Source: Nocardioides luteus
Lineage (GTDB): Bacteria; Actinomycetota; Actinomycetes; Propionibacteriales; Nocardioidaceae
Direction: 5' to 3'
Assembly: GCF_014648595.1 (NCBI RefSeq)
Contig: NZ_BMRK01000004.1
Coordinates: 19,717-83,716 of the forward strand
DNA: 64,000 nucleotides
Shown here: positions 34,357 to 42,507 of the stretch, piece by piece
Layout of the letters: every line of letters begins with the position of its first letter
Numbering within the stretch: position 1 is the stretch's first letter
The notes under the pieces: generated by a model
Databases searched by the model: none
Seen by the model: only the letters and a program-made list of their open reading frames with translations
What the model was told of the DNA's origin: nothing
Translations under genes and position numbers: made by a program

Positions 34357-36393
34357 ATGTGCGGAATCTGCGGGGTCCACTCCGCCGCTGAGGCGCCCGA
34401 CCCCGGTCTCGTACGCCGGATGCTGGGCGTCCTGGCTCACCGCGGGCCGGACGGCAGCGGCTACTACCGGGACGAGCGGGTCGCGCTGGGCCACACCCGG
34501 CTGGCGATCGTCGACACGGTCGGCGGCGTGCAGCCGATGGGCGGTTGCGACGAGGCCGGCGAGCAGCAGGTCTGGGTGACCTTCAACGGCGAGATCTTCA
34601 ACCATGTCGAGCTCGCCGCCGACCTGCGCGCCCGCGGGCACCGCTTCCGCACCCGCAGCGACACCGAGGTGATCGTGCACGCCTGGGAGGAGTGGGGACC
34701 AGGCTGCTTCGACCGGTTCAACGGCCAGTGGGCGCTGGCGGTCTGGGACCGGCGCAGCGGCGACCTGGTCCTCGCCCGGGACCGGTTCGGAGTGCGGCCG
34801 CTCTTCTACACGCGCTCGGGCGGCAAGCTGCTGTTCGCCTCCGAGGTGAAGGCGCTCTTCGCCGACCCGGACGTGCCGCGCGAGCTCGATCCCGCCGGCA
34901 TCGACCAGGTGCTGACGCTGTGGTCGACGGTCGCGCCGCAGACCGTCTTCCGCGGGGTCCGGCAGGTGCCCCCGGGCAGCTATCTGACCTTCCCGACCGT
35001 GCTCGGCCGCAGCGCCGTCGCGTCCACCAGCACCCGCTTCTGGGCACCTGGCTTCTCACCCCAGGGGGCCGAGCCGCTCACCGACCTGGCAGCCAACGCC
35101 GAGGCGCTGCGCGAGCGGCTGGTGGCCGCCACCCGGCTGCGGTTCGAGCGCAGCGACGTGCCGGTGGCGGCGTACCTCTCCGGTGGGATCGACTCGGCGG
35201 TCACGGCCGGAGTCATAGCAGCCGAGAGGATCGGGCACAGCACGGCGGCACCGCTGCACACCTTCTCGCTGCGGTTCGCCGACGACGAGTTCGACGAGGG
35301 CGGCTACCAGGCGCTGATGGCGAAGCGGCTCGGCACCGTCCACGAGGACGTCGTGGTGCGCGAGCGCGACATCGCCGAGGTCTTCCCCGACGTCGTACGC
35401 CACGCCGAGTCGCCGCTGCTGCGGACCGGCCCGGCGCCGATGTTCCTGCTCTCCCGGCTCGTGCGCCAGTCCGGCTTCAAGGTCGTGGTGACCGGGGAGG
35501 GCAGCGACGAGGTGCTGGGCGGCTACGACATCTTCCGCGAGGGGAAGATCCGCGAGCTGTGGACCCGGGACCCGGCCGCCGCGGAGGCGGCCGTGGAGCA
35601 GCTCTACCCGTGGATGAAGCGCTCGCCGCACCAGGCGCCGGCCTTCGCGAAGAGCTTCTTCGGCCGCAACCTGGTCGCCGGCGACCCGGCGATCTCGCAC
35701 CGGCCGCGGTGGGACTCCACCTCGGTGCTGCGCTCGATGCTCACCCCGGCGGTGCGCGCGGCGTGCGACCGGAGCCCGGCCGACGAGGTCCTGGCCGTGA
35801 TGCCCGCCGAGAGCGCTCGGTGGGACCCGCTGTCCCGCGCCCAGTGGCTGGAGATGACCACCCTGCTGCCCGGCTACATCCTGGCCTCGCAGGGCGACCG
35901 GATGCTGATGGGCAACTCGATCGAGGGCCGGTTCCCGTTCCTGGACCCGCACGTCGCCGAGCTGGCGGGCCGGGTGCCCGCGGACCACAAGATCCATGGC
36001 ATGGACGAGAAGCACCTGCTGAAGATCGCCTTCGCCGACCTGGTGCCCGAGGAGATCCTGCGCCGGCCCAAGCAGCCCTACCGGGCGCCGGACGCCGCGG
36101 CGTTCTTCGCCGGCGGCACCCCCGACTGGGTCGGCGACGTCACCTCCGTCGCCGCGCTGGAGGCCGCCGGGATGTTCCGCCCGGAGCTCGTGCAGCGGCT
36201 CCTGGAGAAAGCCCGGCGCACCCGGGGGCGGGGGCTGGGCAACACCGACAACATGCGCCTCGTCGCCGTGCTGTCCACGCAGCTGCTGCACAGCGAGCTC
36301 ATCACCGGTTCGGTCTTCGCCTCGGCGCCGCCGCCCGAGCCGCTCACCGTCTTCGACCACACCCTCGAGCCCATCGGAAGGACCCCAGCATGA
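34357..36393 (+). CDS. asnB: Asparagine synthase (glutamine-hydrolysing) family amidotransferase
   Basis: A 678-residue class II amidotransferase. The N-terminus is MCGICGV, with Cys2 as the glutaminase nucleophile and HRGPDGSGYY in the glutamine site. The ATP-pyrophosphatase half has YLSGGIDSAVT (about 274) and a conserved GEGSDEVLGGYD (about 385). It releases ammonia from glutamine and amidates an adenylated carboxylate. ATG 34357 is fixed by Met-Cys processing and has GAGGAG upstream. It overlaps the NadE-like gene by 4 bp. In this locus it may amidate a glycan or ACP-bound acid rather than aspartate, like amidotransferases of exosortase-type EPS loci. Confidence 0.9.
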   Translation: MCGICGVHSAAEAPDPGLVRRMLGVLAHRGPDGSGYYRDERVALGHTRLAIVDTVGGVQPMGGCDEAGEQQVWVTFNGEIFNHVELAADLRARGHRFRTRSDTEVIVHAWEEWGPGCFDRFNGQWALAVWDRRSGDLVLARDRFGVRPLFYTRSGGKLLFASEVKALFADPDVPRELDPAGIDQVLTLWSTVAPQTVFRGVRQVPPGSYLTFPTVLGRSAVASTSTRFWAPGFSPQGAEPLTDLAANAEALRERLVAATRLRFERSDVPVAAYLSGGIDSAVTAGVIAAERIGHSTAAPLHTFSLRFADDEFDEGGYQALMAKRLGTVHEDVVVRERDIAEVFPDVVRHAESPLLRTGPAPMFLLSRLVRQSGFKVVVTGEGSDEVLGGYDIFREGKIRELWTRDPAAAEAAVEQLYPWMKRSPHQAPAFAKSFFGRNLVAGDPAISHRPRWDSTSVLRSMLTPAVRAACDRSPADEVLAVMPAESARWDPLSRAQWLEMTTLLPGYILASQGDRMLMGNSIEGRFPFLDPHVAELAGRVPADHKIHGMDEKHLLKIAFADLVPEEILRRPKQPYRAPDAAAFFAGGTPDWVGDVTSVAALEAAGMFRPELVQRLLEKARRTRGRGLGNTDNMRLVAVLSTQLLHSELITGSVFASAPPPEPLTVFDHTLEPIGRTPA

Positions 36394-37400
36394 CCATCGA
36401 CACCAGCCCGCAGGCTGCCTACGGACCGGACACGCTCAGCTACGACGAGGAGGCGGAGGCGATCCGGATCGGGGAGGCGATGCGCCGCTATCTGGTGGCC
36501 AACAAGCGCAAGGGCATCGTGCTCGGGGTCTCCGGCGGGATCGACTCCAGCGTGGTCGCCGCGCTCGCGGTCAAGGCGCTCGGCCCCGAGCGCGTGCTCG
36601 CGCTGCACATGCCCGAGCAGGAGTCGTCCGACGACACGATCGGGTTCAGCACGATGCTCACCGACGCCCTCGGGATCGACTCGGTGCTGGAGGAAATCTC
36701 CCCGGTGCTGATCGGGCTCGGCGCCTACCAGCGCCGCGACGACGCCGTCCGCCGCGTCGTGCCGGAGTACGGCCCCGGCTGGAAGTCGAAGATCGTGTTG
36801 CCGAGCGTGGTCGACTCCGACGCGTACCGGCTCTTCTCGGTGGTCGTCGAGGATCCGCAGGGCCGACAGAGCACCCACCGGCTGACGACCGAGGCCTACC
36901 TGGAGATCGTGGCGGCGACGAACTTCAAGCAGCGGGTGCGCAAGGCGCTGGAGTACTTCCACGCCGACCGGCTCAACTACGCGGTCGCCGGCACCCCGAA
37001 CCGGCTCGAGTACGACCAGGGGTTCTTCGTGAAGCTCGGCGACGGCGCCGCCGACCTGAAGCCGATCGCGCACCTCTACAAGACCCAGGTCTACGCGATG
37101 GCGGCCCACCTCGGCGTACCCGCGGAGATCCAGGCGCGACCCTCCACCACCGACACCTACTCGCTCGAGCAGTCGCAGGAGGAGTTCTACTTCTCGCTGC
37201 CCTACCAGCGGATGGATCTGTGCCTCTACGGCCTCAACCACGGCATCGCGACCGCCGAGGTCGCCGAGGCGACCGGGCTCACCGTGGAGCAGGTCGAGCG
37301 CGTCTACCGCGACATCGTGCAGAAGCGGCGTACGACCGCCTATCTCCACTCCGCTCCGATGCTCGTCGACGAGGTGCCATTGAATATCAAGGAGTCTTGA
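36390..37400 (+). CDS. nadE: NAD+ synthase-like ATP-pyrophosphatase
   Basis: A 336-residue protein with the PP-loop GVSGGIDSSVVAAL (about 46) and NadE landmarks: the dimer-interface arginines in TNFKQRVRKAL, AGTPNRLEYDQGFFVKLGDGAADLKPIAHLYKTQVY, and PSTTDTYSLEQSQEEF. The common NadE consensus TGNxSE and PTADLWPGQTDE segments are altered, so it is a divergent branch. NadE makes NAD from nicotinate adenine dinucleotide with ammonia or glutamine. No nitrilase-type glutaminase domain is present, so the overlapping asnB product or free ammonia would have to supply nitrogen. The overlap with asnB suggests joint function, possibly another amide bond. Confidence 0.72.
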   Translation: MTIDTSPQAAYGPDTLSYDEEAEAIRIGEAMRRYLVANKRKGIVLGVSGGIDSSVVAALAVKALGPERVLALHMPEQESSDDTIGFSTMLTDALGIDSVLEEISPVLIGLGAYQRRDDAVRRVVPEYGPGWKSKIVLPSVVDSDAYRLFSVVVEDPQGRQSTHRLTTEAYLEIVAATNFKQRVRKALEYFHADRLNYAVAGTPNRLEYDQGFFVKLGDGAADLKPIAHLYKTQVYAMAAHLGVPAEIQARPSTTDTYSLEQSQEEFYFSLPYQRMDLCLYGLNHGIATAEVAEATGLTVEQVERVYRDIVQKRRTTAYLHSAPMLVDEVPLNIKES

Positions 37401-37415
37401 TATAACGTCGCAGGC
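37380..37415 (+). promoter_or_regulatory. Candidate ArsR operator and leaderless promoter
   Basis: A 7-6-7 inverted repeat, ATATCAA (37384-37390) and TTGATAT (37397-37403), overlaps the nadE stop. TTGAAT (37380-37385) and TATAAC (37401-37406) could be -35 and -10 with 15-bp spacing. ATG 37416 lies about 10 nt past the -10, so the transcript may be leaderless. The IR form (ATA-TCAA-N6-TTGA-TAT) is what ArsR-type repressors bind, and an ArsR gene follows. Confidence 0.6.
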
Positions 37416-38057
37416 ATGAGCACACCACCCTTCATCCCTGCAAACCACCTCGGCGCCGTCGACCGCGCGCTGTCCACGACCACCCGCGGCGGCGAGGAGC
37501 TGCGCGTGCTGATCGTCGAGCGCAGCTACGACGCCGACCCCGACGAGGTCTGGGACGCGCTGACCACCAAGGAGCGCATCCCGCGCTGGCTGATGCCGGT
37601 CAGCGGCGACTTCGAGGTCGGCGGCCACTACCAGCTCGAGGGCAACGCCGGCGGCGAGATCCTCGCCTGCGACCGCCCCAAGCTGCTCTCGATCACCTGG
37701 GACTACGGCGGCCGCAGCTCCTGGGTCGACGCGACCCTGACCGGGGCCGGCGGCCGTACGCTGCTCCGCGTCGAGCACTCCGCGCCCGTGCCGCCGGACC
37801 AGTGGATGGAGTTCGGCCCCAGCGCCGTCGGCATCGGCTGGGAGCAGATGCTCCTCGGCCTCGCCCTCCACCTCCCCGATCCCGAGGCCGAGAAGATGGA
37901 CCCGATGTCCCCCGAGGCCCTGCCCGCGATGATCGAGCACACCAAGGGCTCCGCCGCGGCCTGGGTCGAGGCCGACATCGCCTTCGGCACCGACCCCGAG
38001 CAGGCGCGCGCCGCCGGCGACCGCTGCGTCGCCGCCTACACCGCGATGCCAGAGTAG
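37416..38057 (+). CDS. SRPBCC / AHSA1-type protein
   Basis: A 213-residue protein of the START/Bet v1 superfamily, AHSA1-like. Typical blocks are IVERSYDADPDEVWDALTTKERIPRWLMPVSGDFEVGGHY (in part), CDRPKLLSITWDYGG and the C-terminal MLLGLALHLPDP. Such proteins bind small hydrophobic ligands in a deep pocket. They are very often encoded next to an ArsR regulator, as here (4 nt apart). Function in the cell is not known. It starts at ATG 37416, possibly leaderless. Confidence 0.88.
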   Translation: MSTPPFIPANHLGAVDRALSTTTRGGEELRVLIVERSYDADPDEVWDALTTKERIPRWLMPVSGDFEVGGHYQLEGNAGGEILACDRPKLLSITWDYGGRSSWVDATLTGAGGRTLLRVEHSAPVPPDQWMEFGPSAVGIGWEQMLLGLALHLPDPEAEKMDPMSPEALPAMIEHTKGSAAAWVEADIAFGTDPEQARAAGDRCVAAYTAMPE

Positions 38058-38061
38058 GCGC

Positions 38062-38403
38062 GTGCACGCCTTCGACGTCCTCGGCGACCCCGTACGCCGC
38101 CGCATCCTCGAGCTCCTCGCCGCCGGCGACCTCACCTCGGGCCAGGTCGTCGAGACGATCTCCGCCGAGTTCGGCATCCGCCAGCCGGCCGTCTCCATGC
38201 AGCTCAAGGTCCTGCGCGAGAACGGCTTCGCCAACGTACGCCCCGAAGGCACCCGCCGCATCTACTCCCTCGACACCGGCCCCCTCGCCGAGGTCGACGC
38301 CTGGCTCACCCCCTTCCGCCACTTCTGGACCCAGCACCTCGACGCCCTCGACACCGAGATCAAACGCGCCCGCCGCAAAAACCACACCCCCTCCCCCGAC
38401 TGA
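38062..38403 (+). CDS. ArsR-family transcriptional regulator
   Basis: A 113-residue winged-helix repressor. The N-terminal DVLGDPVRRRILELLAAGDL and the recognition region IRQPAVSMQLKVLRENGF fit the ArsR family. The Cys pairs of metal-sensing ArsR/SmtB proteins are absent, so it senses something other than a metal, as expected for the SRPBCC-linked subgroup. GTG start 38062, 4 nt after the SRPBCC stop. It likely represses its own operon through the inverted repeat at 37384-37403. An R1 array begins 17 nt after its stop. Confidence 0.88.
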   Translation: MHAFDVLGDPVRRRILELLAAGDLTSGQVVETISAEFGIRQPAVSMQLKVLRENGFANVRPEGTRRIYSLDTGPLAEVDAWLTPFRHFWTQHLDALDTEIKRARRKNHTPSPD

Positions 38404-38420
38404 CCGAGACCACCATCCCC

Positions 38421-38746
38421 CCGACTCGGCGCAACTGCCCCACGTACGGGTGCCGAGTCGGCGCAACTGCCCCACGTACGGGTGCCGAGTCGGCGCATCT
38501 GCCCCACGTACAGGTGCCGAGTCGGCGCAACTGCCCCACGTACGGGTGCCGAGTCGGCGCATCTGCCCCACGTACAGGTGCCGAGTCGGCGCAACTGCCC
38601 CACATACAAGTGCCGAGTCGGCGCAACTGCGCCAAACACTCGCGCTCCGAATCGACCACTCGGGGCAGTTGCGCCGACTCGGCGTTTGTCGATGAGGCAG
38701 ATGCGCCGGCTCGACGACCCACCGCGGGGCAGATGCGCCGACTCGG
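38421..38746. repeat. R1 array, 7 forward and 3 inverted units
   Basis: This is the longest R1 array. Forward units start at 38421, 38453, 38485, 38517, 38549, 38581 and 38613. Inverted units begin at 38662, 38694 and 38726. Every step is 32 bp. The 21-bp core is CCGAGTCGGCGCA + A/T + CTGCCCC; the 11-nt spacers are near-identical inside this array (ACGTACGGGTG and variants) but different in other arrays. The array fills the convergent gap between the ArsR and AcpS stops. Short spurious open frames run through it. Confidence 0.93.
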
Positions 38747-38757
38747 CGGGTGGGGGG

Positions 38758-39159
38758 TCAGGGCCGGCGGGTGGCGCGTCCTTCGGCGACAGCGGTGGCG
38801 ATGGCCATCCGCGGGCCGGGGACGGTTGCGACGCGTACGACGGTGACCTCGGCGAGAGCAGCGAGCTCGGCGGCGGGGCCGTCGAGGGTGACGACCAGGG
38901 TCCCGGAGGGTTCCTCGAGCACGCTGATCCCGCGCCACGGGAGGGGGCCGGTCCACTCGCCGGGGCCGAGGGCCTTCCAGACGGCCTCCTTGGCGGCGTA
39001 CCTCATCGCGAAGGCGGTGGCGGGGGTGGCGGTGGCCATGCACTGGGCGATCTCGGCCTCGGTGAACCAGCGGGCAGCGAAGGCGGAGCCGCGCATGCCG
39101 AGGAGGCGGGCGAAGCGTCTGATGTCGGCGACATCGATGCCGACGCCCTGCAGGCTCAT
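38758..39159 (-). CDS. acpS: Holo-ACP synthase (4'-phosphopantetheinyl transferase)
   Basis: A 133-residue AcpS-type enzyme that transfers phosphopantetheine from CoA to the serine of acyl carrier proteins. The two signatures are GVGIDVADIRRF near the N-terminus and RYAAKEAVWKALG (about 65), which carry the Mg-binding Asp and Glu. ATG 39159 has GAGGGGAG 8 nt upstream; ATG 39183 is possible. It sits in a glycan locus with two ACPs rather than beside pdxJ or fas genes, so it may be a dedicated copy for them. It lies 25 nt downstream of the SGNH-like gene. Confidence 0.92.
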   Translation of the reverse strand: MSLQGVGIDVADIRRFARLLGMRGSAFAARWFTEAEIAQCMATATPATAFAMRYAAKEAVWKALGPGEWTGPLPWRGISVLEEPSGTLVVTLDGPAAELAALAEVTVVRVATVPGPRMAIATAVAEGRATRRP

Positions 39160-39184
39160 GACCGTCTCCCCTCGCGTCGGCATC

Positions 39185-40084
39185 TCAGCCGACCGGGCTC
39201 TGGGTCGCCGCCATCTTGAGCAGCTCGGCAGCGACCGCTTCCGAGCCGGCGTCGTTGAGGTGACCGCGGTCGGCGGTCAGATGCCGGTTGAGCACGTGGT
39301 AGACGTTGCCGTCCTGACTGCGCTCGCTGGTGCCCTCGGCCTCGACGGCGGCGATGTCGAGGAGGCGGCCGGTGCCGGCGTACTTCTCGCGGATCAGCGC
39401 GTTGTAGCGCTCACGGGCGACGTTGTCGGCGGGACCCATCGTGTCGTCGCGGCCCAGGACCGCGCCGACCTTGGCCTTCCAGCCGCGGTCTGCGGTGAGG
39501 GGCACGGTCGTGTAGAGGAACCGTACGCCGGGATGCGCTGCCTCGACCGCGGCCATCGTCGACACATAGGCGTCGAAGACGGCCCGTACATCGGTCGAGG
39601 CGGAGACGTCGGCGTAGCAGAGCTTCATCAGGGCCACATCGACGCCGTCGGCGACGGGACCGTCCATCACCTCGGTGAACGCGGCGAGCTTGCTGGCCGG
39701 GTCGCCGTTCACCCCGAGGCGGACGTGCCTGAAGCCCGCCTTCCGCAGCGCCCCGGTCTGCACCTGCGAGACCCCGGCGACCCCCGCGCCGCCGGAGACG
39801 CCTCCCGTGACGTCGGCGATCACCGGCGCGCGCACCGACGACCCGGCGTACACCCGGGAGACCCCGTCGAGGATGTTCGCGCCGACCGACTGGTGACCGA
39901 AGAGCACGGTGGTCTCCCCGACCGTCCGCAGCTCACGCTCGGACGGCCACGAGACCGCGACCGGATCGTTCACTCCTGGGCTCCTCGTCAACCAGGTCCC
40001 TGCCAGGGCGAGCGCGACGATCAGGACCGCGGTCCACACCCCGACCAGCAGCTGCACCGACGCCGGCACCTTCCCCTCGGACAT
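39185..40084 (-). CDS. Membrane-anchored SGNH-hydrolase-like protein
   Basis: A 299-residue protein with one N-terminal membrane segment (about 11-30, LLVGVWTAVLIVALALAGTW) and an extracytoplasmic domain. VLFGHQSVGANILDG, GVNGDPASK and the C-terminal DRGHLNDAGSEAV match SGNH/GDSL-like blocks, although the first block has no clear GDS serine. The DxxH-like pair lies in DRGHLN. Related domains modify exported glycans (AlgX/DltD-like O-acyl transfer). Direct catalysis is uncertain. It lies between AcpS and an adenylating ligase in one minus-strand group. Confidence 0.72.
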   Translation of the reverse strand: MSEGKVPASVQLLVGVWTAVLIVALALAGTWLTRSPGVNDPVAVSWPSERELRTVGETTVLFGHQSVGANILDGVSRVYAGSSVRAPVIADVTGGVSGGAGVAGVSQVQTGALRKAGFRHVRLGVNGDPASKLAAFTEVMDGPVADGVDVALMKLCYADVSASTDVRAVFDAYVSTMAAVEAAHPGVRFLYTTVPLTADRGWKAKVGAVLGRDDTMGPADNVARERYNALIREKYAGTGRLLDIAAVEAEGTSERSQDGNVYHVLNRHLTADRGHLNDAGSEAVAAELLKMAATQSPVG

Positions 40085-40090
40085 CTCAGC

Positions 40091-41659
40091 TCACCCTGAT
40101 ACACCGACACAGTCGTCGTCGGCGTCGGCGTCGTCAGCACGCTCCTGGCCGCCACCCGGCTCGTCGGCCATGCGCATGCACATGGTGCGTACCTCTCGCT
40201 TGAGCACCTTCCCGGCCGCGTTCATCGGCAGGGCGTCCATGAACCGGACGACCTCGGGGACCATGTGCTTCGCGAGCCGCTCGCGACAGTGCGCGATGAC
40301 GTCGGCTCCGCGCAGGACCGACCCGCGCCGCCGCACCGCCACCACCTCGACCCGCTCGCCGGCGAGTTCGTCCGGGACCCCCACGGCCGCCGCCGCGACG
40401 ATGTCGGGCAGCTGGAGCACCACGCCCTCGATGTCGAGGCTCGCGATCCGGTGCTCGCGGGACTTGATGAAGTCCTCGATCCGGTCGACCACGTAGATGT
40501 AGCCGTCCTCGTCGACCTTCGCCAGGTCCCCGGTACGCAGCATCCCGCCGGGCATCTTGCGCGTCGTCGCCTCGGGGTCGTCGAGATAACCGGGCGAGAT
40601 GTTGGCCCCGCTCGCCCAGATCTCGCCGACCGCACCCGGCTCGACGTGAACCCCGTCGCTGTCGAGCACCCGCAGGTCGACGCCCGGGATGCCCTTCCCG
40701 ATCGACTCCGGCCGCCGGCCGACCTCCTCAGGCGGCAGATACGAGAGCCGAGCGGTCGCCTCGGTCGTCCCGTACATCACGAACAGGCTCGCCTGCGGCT
40801 GCGCGCGGACGATCTGGTCGATGAGCACGGGCGCGAGCCGGCCGCCGGCCTCCTGCACGGTACGCAGCGAGGAGACCGCCGCGGTGCCGAAGGTGCTCTC
40901 GCGCAGCAGCATCGCGAAGGTCGACGGCACCCCGGCGAAACCCGTGCAGCGAGCGGCCTCCATCCGGTCGACGACGGCCTGCGGGGGCACGGAGGTCGGC
41001 TGGATGATCATCGCCGCCCCGGCGCGCAGGTGGGTGTGCAGGATCGAGAGGCCGAAGGCGTACCCGAACGGCAGCACCATCAGCATCCGGTCCTCGGGCG
41101 TGATGTCGAGGTAGCCGAGGATCGAGGTGGTGTTGGCCTGGATGTTGCGGTGGGTGATCCGCACGGCGCGCGGCTCGCCGGTGGTGCCGGAGGTGAACAT
41201 GTAGAGCGCGTCCTGGTCCGGGTCGACGTCGACCGCCTCGCTCAGGTCGACCGACGCGGACCGCTGTCTCGGGATCAGCCGCTCCTTCCGCTCCACCACC
41301 ATCGGAAAGCTCCGGGGCAGGCTCAGCCGCAGCGCCTGTGCCTGGGACCGTCCGACCAGCAGCGCGTCGGCACCGACCCAGCGCACTCGCGCGACCACCT
41401 CCTCGGGCGGCAGCGTGACCGCCAGCGGCACCACGACCAGACCGAGCCGGAGCGCGGCGATGTACGCCGAGACCCAGAAGAGCCCGTTGGGCGCCATGAT
41501 CCCGATCGGCGTACCCGGCGTCAGACCGAGCACCGAGATCCGGCCGCTGAGCATGGACACGCTGGCCCGCAGCTCTTCGAAGGTGTACTCACGACCCGCT
41601 TCGGCGAGCGCGATCGATTCCTCCGGCGATAGCTCGAGAAGAAAGTCGGCTGTGTTCAA
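40091..41659 (-). CDS. AMP-forming acyl ligase (third)
   Basis: A 522-residue ANL-superfamily ligase. Motifs: MFTSGTTGEPRAVRITHRN (about 154), YGTTEATARLSYL (about 300), LRTGDLAKVDEDGYIYVVDR (about 375) and a C-terminal lysine in MNAAGKVLKREV (about 485). The A3-motif lysine that is usual in GKPKG is replaced by Arg (GEPRAV). It stands first in a minus-strand group with the SGNH-like gene and AcpS, 6 nt from the next gene, so loading of an ACP for glycan acylation is plausible. The C-terminal tail is acidic and probably disordered. Confidence 0.87.
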   Translation of the reverse strand: MNTADFLLELSPEESIALAEAGREYTFEELRASVSMLSGRISVLGLTPGTPIGIMAPNGLFWVSAYIAALRLGLVVVPLAVTLPPEEVVARVRWVGADALLVGRSQAQALRLSLPRSFPMVVERKERLIPRQRSASVDLSEAVDVDPDQDALYMFTSGTTGEPRAVRITHRNIQANTTSILGYLDITPEDRMLMVLPFGYAFGLSILHTHLRAGAAMIIQPTSVPPQAVVDRMEAARCTGFAGVPSTFAMLLRESTFGTAAVSSLRTVQEAGGRLAPVLIDQIVRAQPQASLFVMYGTTEATARLSYLPPEEVGRRPESIGKGIPGVDLRVLDSDGVHVEPGAVGEIWASGANISPGYLDDPEATTRKMPGGMLRTGDLAKVDEDGYIYVVDRIEDFIKSREHRIASLDIEGVVLQLPDIVAAAAVGVPDELAGERVEVVAVRRRGSVLRGADVIAHCRERLAKHMVPEVVRFMDALPMNAAGKVLKREVRTMCMRMADEPGGGQERADDADADDDCVGVSG

Positions 41660-41823
41660 CGTGGCCCGTCCCCCGGGATGCTACGGCCGGGACAGTTCCC
41701 GGCACCCGCAAGGTCGCACGATGCGCCGCGGCGCTTCGCAGGCGCTTCGACAGGCTGCCTGAAATTGAGTACGCAGCCCACCCATCGGCCGAGACCGGCC
41801 CTCGCAGCGCTTCGACTGGTCTC
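41660..41823. promoter_or_regulatory. Divergent intergenic region
   Basis: A 164-nt gap between the ligase (minus) and the Lys/Ser-rich protein (plus). It holds two GCTTCGAC-containing segments (about 41738 and 41801) reminiscent of the 25-bp dispersed repeat, and a relatively A/T-rich stretch at 41757-41772 that may contain promoter elements. Nothing else is recognised. Confidence 0.35.
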
Positions 41824-42501
41824 GTGAACCCCAAGCGCCTCCTACTTCTCGTGCTGCTCGGCGTGCTCGTCGGCCTCACGATCTTCTGGGTGCCCGGGCG
41901 CTTCGCCGACTCCTCCTCGGGCGACGACGGCCAGGCCCCGGCGGCCGGCTCCTCGCAGTCCGGTGCGCCCGGGGCCGACGGCTCGCCCGGAGCGAAGTCC
42001 GGATCGAAGTCCGGATCAAGAGACAAGTCGAAGACGGACTCCAAGCGCGCCACCGAGGCCCTCCCGAAGGCCGCCTCGAGCCCGACCGAGTCGGGCCTGC
42101 CCGGCCTGAGCACGAAGCCGAAGACGAAGACCGAGCCGGCAGCGCTGATCTCCGAGCCGCTGCCGAAGCAGGCGATGCGCAAGAACGCGCTCGTGGCCGG
42201 CTACCCGGACGCGCTGGAGCCGCCCTCCCGCGCCGGCGTGCAGATCTCCAGCGTCTCGCCGTCCAAGGGTGTGCTCCAGGTGGCGCTGACCGCGACCTGC
42301 CGGCGGCCGTGCGACGTGCTCCGCCACTACCGGGCGAGCCTGGCGAAGCACGGCTTCGAGGAGATCGCGGCCAGCTCGGTCGAGAACGTCCCCGCGGCCT
42401 CGCTGCGCCGCGGCGAGGAGTCGGTGAGCATCTCGGTCACCAAGACGACGCGCCGCACCGTCGAGTTCGCCCTGATCGCCATGCTCCACACGAAGACCTG
42501 A
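41824..42501 (+). CDS. Membrane-anchored hypothetical protein with disordered linker
   Basis: I do not recognise this 225-residue protein. It has an N-terminal membrane segment (LLLLVLLGVLVGLTIFWV, about 6-23). A long Ser/Lys/Gly/Pro-rich disordered stretch (about 27-115) contains KSGSKSGSRDKSKTDSK. A compact C-terminal domain (about 135-225) has two cysteines (TCRRPCDVLRHY). The topology suggests an extracytoplasmic domain held off the membrane by a basic linker that may touch anionic glycan. GTG start 41824. The MFS gene follows after 6 nt. Confidence 0.7.
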   Translation: MNPKRLLLLVLLGVLVGLTIFWVPGRFADSSSGDDGQAPAAGSSQSGAPGADGSPGAKSGSKSGSRDKSKTDSKRATEALPKAASSPTESGLPGLSTKPKTKTEPAALISEPLPKQAMRKNALVAGYPDALEPPSRAGVQISSVSPSKGVLQVALTATCRRPCDVLRHYRASLAKHGFEEIAASSVENVPAASLRRGEESVSISVTKTTRRTVEFALIAMLHTKT

Positions 42502-42507
42502 GCGCCG

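Noticed and set aside
36078-38261. Minus-strand open frame of 727 codons
   Set aside because: It is antisense to asnB, the NadE-like gene and the SRPBCC gene, all with strong family motifs.
38421-38746. 32-bp direct repeats as a CRISPR array
   Set aside because: Spacers are only 11 nt and mostly alike within the array, units invert within one array, and no cas gene is near.
38482-39219. Open frames across the R1 array with repeated Arg/Cys/Pro-rich peptides
   Set aside because: The peptides are translations of the non-coding repeat and appear in several frames and both strands.
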